Part shown: one piece after another, positions 59,271-64,000 of the stretch
How the letters are laid out: each line of letters opens with the position of its first letter
Numbering within the stretch: the first letter of the stretch is position 1
Assembly (NCBI RefSeq): GCF_040361195.1
Contig: NZ_APNE01000002.1
DNA: 64,000 nt
Reading direction: 5' to 3' (one strand)
Origin: Salinisphaera hydrothermalis
Lineage (GTDB): Bacteria; Pseudomonadota; Gammaproteobacteria; Nevskiales; Salinisphaeraceae
Position numbers and translations under genes: made by a program
Notes under the pieces: generated by a model
What the model was told of the DNA's origin: nothing
Databases searched by the model: none
Seen by the model: only the letters and a program-made list of their open reading frames with translations

Positions 59271-60887
59271 TCAACGTCCCCAGGCGCGACGCACACGCGC
59301 CACCAGCGCCGCCGTGGAACCGTCGTGGGTCGCGCTCGGCGCGTCCTCGCCCAGTTCCGAGACGATCTGGCCGGCCATGGTCTTGCCGAGTTCCACGCCC
59401 CACTGATCGAAGCTGTTGACGTTCCAGATGATGCCCTGCACGAACACCTTGTGCTCGTAGGCCGCAATCAGCGCGCCGACATGGTGAGCGTCGAGTGTTT
59501 CCAGCACCAGCATATTGCTCGGCCGATTGCCGTCGAAACGGCGGGCGGCCAAGCGATGCTCGAGCGCCTCGCCTTCCAGGCCCTGCGCTTCGAGTTCGGA
59601 CCGGAGCGCATCGCTGTCGCGACCGCACATCAGCGCCTCGGCCTGGGCGATACAGTTGGCGACGCGCTCGCGCTCGCGGGCATCGCCGGCCGCCTTCGGA
59701 CCGGACAACGGCAGGACGAAATCCATATCCACGGCCAGATCGCCCTGGTGCAGCATCTGGAAATAGGCGTGCTGCGCGTTGGTCCCTACGCTGCCCCAGA
59801 TCGTCGGCACGGTGGACACCGTCGCCGGCTTGCCTTCGCGCGTCACCGACTTGCCGTTGGATTCCATTTCCAACTGCTGCAGGAAAGACGGCAACGAAGC
59901 CAGCCGCTGGGCATAGGGCACCACGCAGTGGCTTTTCAGACCAAGGAAATTGTTGTTCCAGACGCCGACCAGCGCCAGCATCGCGGGCAGGTTCTCGTCC
60001 AGCGGCGCCTGGCGGAAGTGTTCGTCCATGGCGTGGGCGCCGGCCAGCAGGGTCTCGAACTGCTCGCCGCCAAGCGCCAGCAGGATCGACAGCCCGACGG
60101 CCGACCACAGCGAGTAGCGGCCGCCGACCCAGTCCCAGAACCCGAACATGCGCTCGATGCCGAACTCGGACACGGCCTCGGCGTTGGTTGATACGGCCAC
60201 AAAGTGTTTGGCGATATCGTCCTCGCCGGCGCCGGCATCGACCAGCCACTGGCGGGCGACACGCGCATTGGCGAGCGTCTCGGCCGTGCCGAACGATTTG
60301 GAGGTCACGATCACCAGCGTGGTCGCCGGATCGAGACCGGCCAGCGTGTCGTCCAGATCGGCCGGGTCGACGTTGGCCACGAAGTGCGGACGCGGTCCGT
60401 TGCCTTCGTACAACGCTTCACAGATCAGCCGCGGCCCGAGATCCGAACCGCCAATGCCGATGTTCAGCACGTCGGTAATCGGCTGACCCGAAAACCCGCG
60501 CCACGACCCGCTACGGACTTCTTCGGCGAACGCGGCCATGGCACGACGGATCTCGTGGACCTCGTCGTACATGGGGGCGTCGTTTGGCGCCCGCAGCGCG
60601 ACATGCCAGGCCGCCCGGTTTTCGCTCGTATTGATCGCCCGACCGGCGAACATGGCCTCGCGCGCTTCGCTTACGCCCTGGTCATCGGCGAGCGACAACA
60701 GCGCGGCGCGCACGTCGTCGTCGATGCGCTGCTTGGAATAATCCAGCGACACGCCGGCCGCGGCGAGGCTGTAACGCGTCGCGCGCGCGTCGTCGGCGGC
60801 GAACAGATCAAGCATCTGCTGGTTGGCGTTTTTCGCCGCCAGCGCCTCGAGAGTTTTCCAACTGGGTTGATTGATGGGGTCGGACAT
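59271..60887 (-). CDS. pgi: Glucose-6-phosphate isomerase
   Basis: 538 residues (E. coli 549). Sugar-isomerase core with NIGIGGSDLGPRLICEAL, VVTSKSFGTAETLANA, GGRYSLWSAVGLSILLALGG and the C-terminal signature FDQWGVELGKTMAGQIVSEL holding the catalytic Lys; Glu and His catalytic residues lie in GTNAQHAYFQMLHQG. Order panB-panC-pgi as in pseudomonads; 178 bp separate it from panC. Confidence 0.97.
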   Translation of the reverse strand: MSDPINQPSWKTLEALAAKNANQQMLDLFAADDARATRYSLAAAGVSLDYSKQRIDDDVRAALLSLADDQGVSEAREAMFAGRAINTSENRAAWHVALRAPNDAPMYDEVHEIRRAMAAFAEEVRSGSWRGFSGQPITDVLNIGIGGSDLGPRLICEALYEGNGPRPHFVANVDPADLDDTLAGLDPATTLVIVTSKSFGTAETLANARVARQWLVDAGAGEDDIAKHFVAVSTNAEAVSEFGIERMFGFWDWVGGRYSLWSAVGLSILLALGGEQFETLLAGAHAMDEHFRQAPLDENLPAMLALVGVWNNNFLGLKSHCVVPYAQRLASLPSFLQQLEMESNGKSVTREGKPATVSTVPTIWGSVGTNAQHAYFQMLHQGDLAVDMDFVLPLSGPKAAGDARERERVANCIAQAEALMCGRDSDALRSELEAQGLEGEALEHRLAARRFDGNRPSNMLVLETLDAHHVGALIAAYEHKVFVQGIIWNVNSFDQWGVELGKTMAGQIVSELGEDAPSATHDGSTAALVARVRRAWGR

Positions 60888-61065
60888 CTATTCCAGCCTT
60901 TGCGCCGTGGGGCGCGAGTCAGACGATACGAAAAGGCGCACGACGACGATTCGTCGAGCCCATCGAGACTAGCTAAAAACAGTCTTATCAGCCAGCGCTC
61001 GGCGCCGTCATGCCATGGCGCAGGATTCTGATGGCAGCCGACGCATCACGGCGCCGGCGCGGTGC

Positions 61066-61896
61066 TCAGACCGACACGCCCATATTGTCGATCAGCCGTG
61101 TGCGGCCGAGATGACCGGCCGCGAGTACGCGAAACGAGGACGTATCGCGTTCCGCCGGCCCGAGATCGGCGGCCCGGATCTCGAAATAATCCGGATCGAA
61201 ACCGCCGTCGACGAGCTGCGCCCACCCGCGGGCTTCCAGCGCCCGGAAATCCCGCTGGCCGGCGGCCAGGCGTTCGACCACGTCGACGATCGCGGCCGAG
61301 AGCGTCAGCGCCTGACGCCGCTGGGCATTATCCAGATAATTATTGCGCGACGAATACGCCAGACCGTCGGCGTCGCGTACGGTCGGCACGCCCTCGACCG
61401 CGACGTTCATGCACAGATCGGCGACCATCCGCTTGATTACCGCAAGCTGCTGATAGTCCTTTTCGCCAAAGAAAGCCGCATCCGGCTGCACGATGTTGAA
61501 CAGCTTGTTCACCACCGTGGCGACACCGCGGAAATGCCCCGGCCGGCTGCGTCCGCAGAGCATCTCGGTGATGCCGGAGACATCGACCGTGGTCGCGCTG
61601 CCGCCTTCCGGATACATCTCGTCGACGCTCGGCACGAACACGGCATCGGCGCCGGCATGGGCCAGTGCCGCCCGATCGGCGTCGAAAGTACGCGGATAGG
61701 TGGCCAGATCTTCATTCGGCCCGAACTGCAGCGGGTTCACGAAAATACTCGCGATCACGCGATCGCAACGCTCGCGCGCGGCGGCGACCAGCGCCAGGTG
61801 TCCGGCGTGCAGATTGCCCATGGTCGGCACGAGGCCGACGGACTCCGAGCCGGCGCGCCACTCGCGCACGGCGTCGATCGTATTCAGCACTTGCAT
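61066..61896 (-). CDS. panC: Pantothenate synthetase
   Basis: Joins pantoate and beta-alanine with ATP. 276 residues from ATG 61896. HIGH-type motif VPTMGNLHAGHLALVAAARE (about 25-44), FVNPLQFGPNEDLATYPRT, VNKLFNIVQPDAAFFGEKDYQQ and the second active-site region DADGLAYSSRNNYLDNAQR. An upstream open frame reaching back into panB is a shadow. No panD gene is seen in the window. Confidence 0.97.
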   Translation of the reverse strand: MQVLNTIDAVREWRAGSESVGLVPTMGNLHAGHLALVAAARERCDRVIASIFVNPLQFGPNEDLATYPRTFDADRAALAHAGADAVFVPSVDEMYPEGGSATTVDVSGITEMLCGRSRPGHFRGVATVVNKLFNIVQPDAAFFGEKDYQQLAVIKRMVADLCMNVAVEGVPTVRDADGLAYSSRNNYLDNAQRRQALTLSAAIVDVVERLAAGQRDFRALEARGWAQLVDGGFDPDYFEIRAADLGPAERDTSSFRVLAAGHLGRTRLIDNMGVSV

Positions 61897-61916
61897 GGCG
61901 ATCCGTCTCGCAAAAG

Positions 61917-62753
61917 CTATTTGAAACCGTGCTCCGGCGCCGGATAGCTGCGATCCTTGACCGCAGCGACATAGTCGGCGGTCGCCGTATCCAGACAGTC
62001 CGCGTCGGCCATGAAGTTCTTCACGAAACGCGGCTTGCGTCCGGGCGACAACCCGAGAATGTCGTAAATCACCAGAATCTGGCCATCGGTATCCGGTCCG
62101 GCGCCGATGCCGATCACCGGCACGCTGGCTGCGGCGGTGATCCGCGCGGCGAGGGTCGAGGGCACACATTCCAGCAGGAGCATGTCGGCCCCGGCTTCTT
62201 CGAGCAGGCGCGCGTCACGCACCATGGCGTCGGCCGCCGCGTCGTCTCGGCCCTGGACCTTGAAGCCGCCGAGCTTGTGTACCAGTTGCGGGCGCAATCC
62301 CATGTGGGCACAGACCGGCACTCCGTAGGTGGTGAGGTGAGAAACGGTCTCGGCGATCTCGGCCCCGCCCTCGATCTTGACCATCTTGGCCTGGCCTTCG
62401 GCCATCAGGCGATGCGAAGCCGCCAACGCGGCATCGGGCGTGGCGTAGGTCAGAAACGGCAGATCCGTCATCAGAAACGCCCGTTCCAGCCCGGCGGCGG
62501 TGATTCGGCTGTGATAGACCATGTCATCGAGCGACACGCCGACCGTGGTACTCGCGCCCTGGATCACGTTGCCCAGGCTATCGCCGACCAGCACCAGATC
62601 GACACCCGCCCGATCCTCGAGCGCGGCAAAACTGGCGTCGTAACACGTCAGACTCGCAATTTTTTCGCCCTCGGCTTTCATCCGGGCGAAGTCGGCCAGC
62701 GTCAACGGCTTGCGGGTCTGCTGCTGTAAGTGGGGGTAAGGACTGATATTCAT
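61917..62753 (-). CDS. panB: 3-methyl-2-oxobutanoate hydroxymethyltransferase
   Basis: First step of pantothenate synthesis. 278 residues; KIASLTCYDASFAALEDRAG, DLVLVGDSLGNVIQGASTTV (metal-binding Asp), KIEGGAEIAETVSHL, GLRPQLVHKLGGFKVQGRDD (catalytic Glu region) and PVIGIGAGPDTDGQILVIYD. 20 bp upstream of panC. Confidence 0.98.
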   Translation of the reverse strand: MNISPYPHLQQQTRKPLTLADFARMKAEGEKIASLTCYDASFAALEDRAGVDLVLVGDSLGNVIQGASTTVGVSLDDMVYHSRITAAGLERAFLMTDLPFLTYATPDAALAASHRLMAEGQAKMVKIEGGAEIAETVSHLTTYGVPVCAHMGLRPQLVHKLGGFKVQGRDDAAADAMVRDARLLEEAGADMLLLECVPSTLAARITAAASVPVIGIGAGPDTDGQILVIYDILGLSPGRKPRFVKNFMADADCLDTATADYVAAVKDRSYPAPEHGFK

Positions 62754-62761
62754 GGCGCGGA

Positions 62762-63394
62762 CTATAGCATCGGCGGCAACGACTGCACCGACTCGGGGCG
62801 TTCCAGCGCCGACAGCACGGCCTGATAGTCGTCGGCGTTGCCGATCAGATCCAGCGCGTCCGCATCCACCCGCACGATCGGCGTCGCGCTATAGGTCGCG
62901 AAGTGCTCGCGATAGGCGGCAACCACACGCGCCAGATAATCGCGTTCCAGATTCGCCTCCGCCGGTCGGCCGCGTTTGGCGATACGACTCATGAGCGTGT
63001 CGATCGAGGCATCGAGATAGATCACGCAATCCGGCTGCGGCGCCTGCCAGGCCAGCCGGGCATAGATCTCCTCGTACAACGCCAGCTCCGGCCCGGACAG
63101 CGTGAGCCGTGCGAACAGCGGGTCCTTGTCGAACATGAAATCGGCCACGCAACCGCCGCCGAACAGGTCCGACTGGCGCAGCGAATCTACCTGACGCGCG
63201 CGCTGTAGCAGGAAGAACAACTGGGCGGACAAGGCGTGCGCCGCCGGGTTGTCGTAGAAATCGCCGAGAAAGGGGTTCTCGTCCGGCGCTTCGTCGAGCA
63301 GGCCGGCGTTCAGATCCCTTGCCAGCCGGCCGGCGAGCGTCGATTTGCCCACGCCGATCGGACCTTCGATGGCGATATAACGGCCGGCTTTCAT
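62762..63394 (-). CDS. Deoxynucleoside (deoxyadenosine/deoxyguanosine-type) kinase
   Basis: 210 residues of the dNK family. P-loop YIAIEGPIGVGKSTLAGRLA (about 6-25), Glu-rich DEAPDENPFLGDFYDNPAAH, QLFFLLQRARQVDSL, then DFMFDKDPLFARLTLSGPEL (ERS-like region replaced by FDKD as usual in bacterial forms) and DCVIYLDASIDTLMSRIAKR. Between folK and panB on the same strand; overlaps folK by 4 bp. Substrate preference cannot be read from the sequence. Confidence 0.92.
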   Translation of the reverse strand: MKAGRYIAIEGPIGVGKSTLAGRLARDLNAGLLDEAPDENPFLGDFYDNPAAHALSAQLFFLLQRARQVDSLRQSDLFGGGCVADFMFDKDPLFARLTLSGPELALYEEIYARLAWQAPQPDCVIYLDASIDTLMSRIAKRGRPAEANLERDYLARVVAAYREHFATYSATPIVRVDADALDLIGNADDYQAVLSALERPESVQSLPPML

Positions 63395-63897
63395 GCAGGC
63401 AGCTCCCAGTATTCGATGTCGTCGTGGGCCACGCGATGCAAGCAGTCGACAACGCGCCCGCGTTGGCCGAGCTCGAGCGCCGGCGCAATTTCGGCCAGCG
63501 GCACCAGCACGAAACCACGTTCGTGGGCACGCGGATGCGGCACGGTCAGGGCGTCATCATCCAGATGGCGATCACCGTAGGCCAGGATATCCAGATCCAG
63601 CGTGCGCGGGCCCCAGCGCACATCGCGTACCCGGTCGTGTGCTGCTTCGATGGCCTGTAAGCGGGCGAGCAGAGCATACGGCCCCAGGGCCGTTGTCAAT
63701 GCAACGGCCGCATTACAGAACATGGGCTGATCGGGCGGCCCGCCCACGGGCACGGTGCGATAGAACGACGAGACCGCAAGCACGCTGATCGCGGGCTCGG
63801 ACCGCAGCTCGACGATCGCGCGCTCGAGCTGGCCGGCCGGGTCGTCCAGATTGCTACCGAGGCCGATCCAGGCGACATGCCGGTCGCCCGCCGGCAT
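63391..63897 (-). CDS. folK: HPPK, 6-hydroxymethyl-7,8-dihydropterin pyrophosphokinase
   Basis: Folate pathway pyrophosphoryl transfer from ATP. 168 residues from ATG 63897 (GTG one codon earlier possible). WIGLGSNLDDPAGQLERAIV, SSFYRTVPVGGPPDQPMFCN, signature RDVRWGPRTLDLDILAYGD with the metal-binding Asp pair, and VPHPRAHERGFVLVPLAEIA. Its ATG overlaps the pcnB stop (TGATG), the common pcnB-folK arrangement. Confidence 0.96.
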   Translation of the reverse strand: MPAGDRHVAWIGLGSNLDDPAGQLERAIVELRSEPAISVLAVSSFYRTVPVGGPPDQPMFCNAAVALTTALGPYALLARLQAIEAAHDRVRDVRWGPRTLDLDILAYGDRHLDDDALTVPHPRAHERGFVLVPLAEIAPALELGQRGRVVDCLHRVAHDDIEYWELPA

Positions 63898-64000
63898 CAC
63901 GAATCGGCCGTGGCCGTCTTGCGGGCGCGACCGCCCCGCCGCTTACGCCGGCGTGAACCGGCGCCCGACGCCGGTTTGGGCGTGGACGGGTCGTCCTGCA
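63897..64000 (-). CDS. pcnB: C-terminal end of poly(A) polymerase I (gene runs out of window)
   Basis: Only 34 codons are visible: QDDPSTPKPASGAGSRRRKR and then a basic tail ending KTATADS. The Arg/Lys-rich end overlapping folK is characteristic of PcnB in gammaproteobacteria. The catalytic domain lies outside the window, so identity rests on context and tail composition. Confidence 0.7.
   Translation of the reverse strand, partial: QDDPSTPKPASGAGSRRRKRRGGRARKTATADS

Overview
The window is a high-GC chromosomal segment of a gammaproteobacterium. This rests on gene order: rpoE-rseA-rseB-mucD, sdhCDAB-sdhE-ygfX, lysS next to a frameshifted prfB, thrS-infC-rpmI-rplT-pheST-ihfA-merR-tRNA-Pro, and nnrD-tsaE-amiB ... 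mutL-miaA-hfq-hflX-hflK-hflC-yjeT-hisZ-purA. These orders match pseudomonads and related lineages. A Salinisphaera-like organism is my best guess from overall impression only; it was not tested.

Layout. 1-5.1 kb: the envelope-stress sigma factor with its anti-sigma factors and a lipoprotein-type DegP protease, followed by a secreted peptidase. 5.1-9.7 kb: the succinate dehydrogenase operon, carrying two flavinylation or assembly factors (SdhE and a DUF1674/SDHAF4-type protein) and YgfX. 9.8-24.2 kb: YgfZ, lysyl-tRNA synthetase, RF2, an OmpA porin, GluQRS, a MerR-type regulator, IHF-alpha, PheRS, L20, L35, IF3 and ThrRS, with tRNA-Pro(GGG) and tRNA-Val(GAC). 24.3-26.4 kb: UvrB.

26.6-39.3 kb is a 12.6 kb integrated element. 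It sits at the 3' end of tRNA-Asn(GTT), is bounded by a 50-bp perfect duplication of the tRNA end, and carries a P4-type tyrosine recombinase. Most genes lie on the minus strand: small early genes, an AlpA/excisionase-like protein, a lambda-O-like initiator gene with clustered palindromes and direct repeats inside it, a DnaB-type helicase, an S49 protease, a Nu1-like DNA-binding protein, a lambda gpI-like tail assembly protein and a tape measure protein. A YecR-like lipoprotein, a RadC-like protein and a possible Q antiterminator occupy the left end. I found no portal, large terminase, major capsid, tail tube, lysis gene or CI-like repressor. It is therefore either a deleted lambdoid prophage or a phage satellite with its own replication and tail-length genes. 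This is the most interesting part of the window.

39.4-64 kb returns to core genome: a PAS-GAF-GGDEF cyclase, a purine permease, purA-hisZ-yjeT-hflC-hflK-hflX-hfq-miaA-mutL, then a fur-like/katA/FAD-oxidoreductase block inserted where mutL and amiB are normally adjacent, then amiB-tsaE-nnrD, pgi, panC, panB, a deoxynucleoside kinase, folK and the end of pcnB. Notable expression signals are the prfB +1 frameshift site, an AUC start for infC, a TTG start for katA, and a hairpin ahead of pheST that may be an attenuator.
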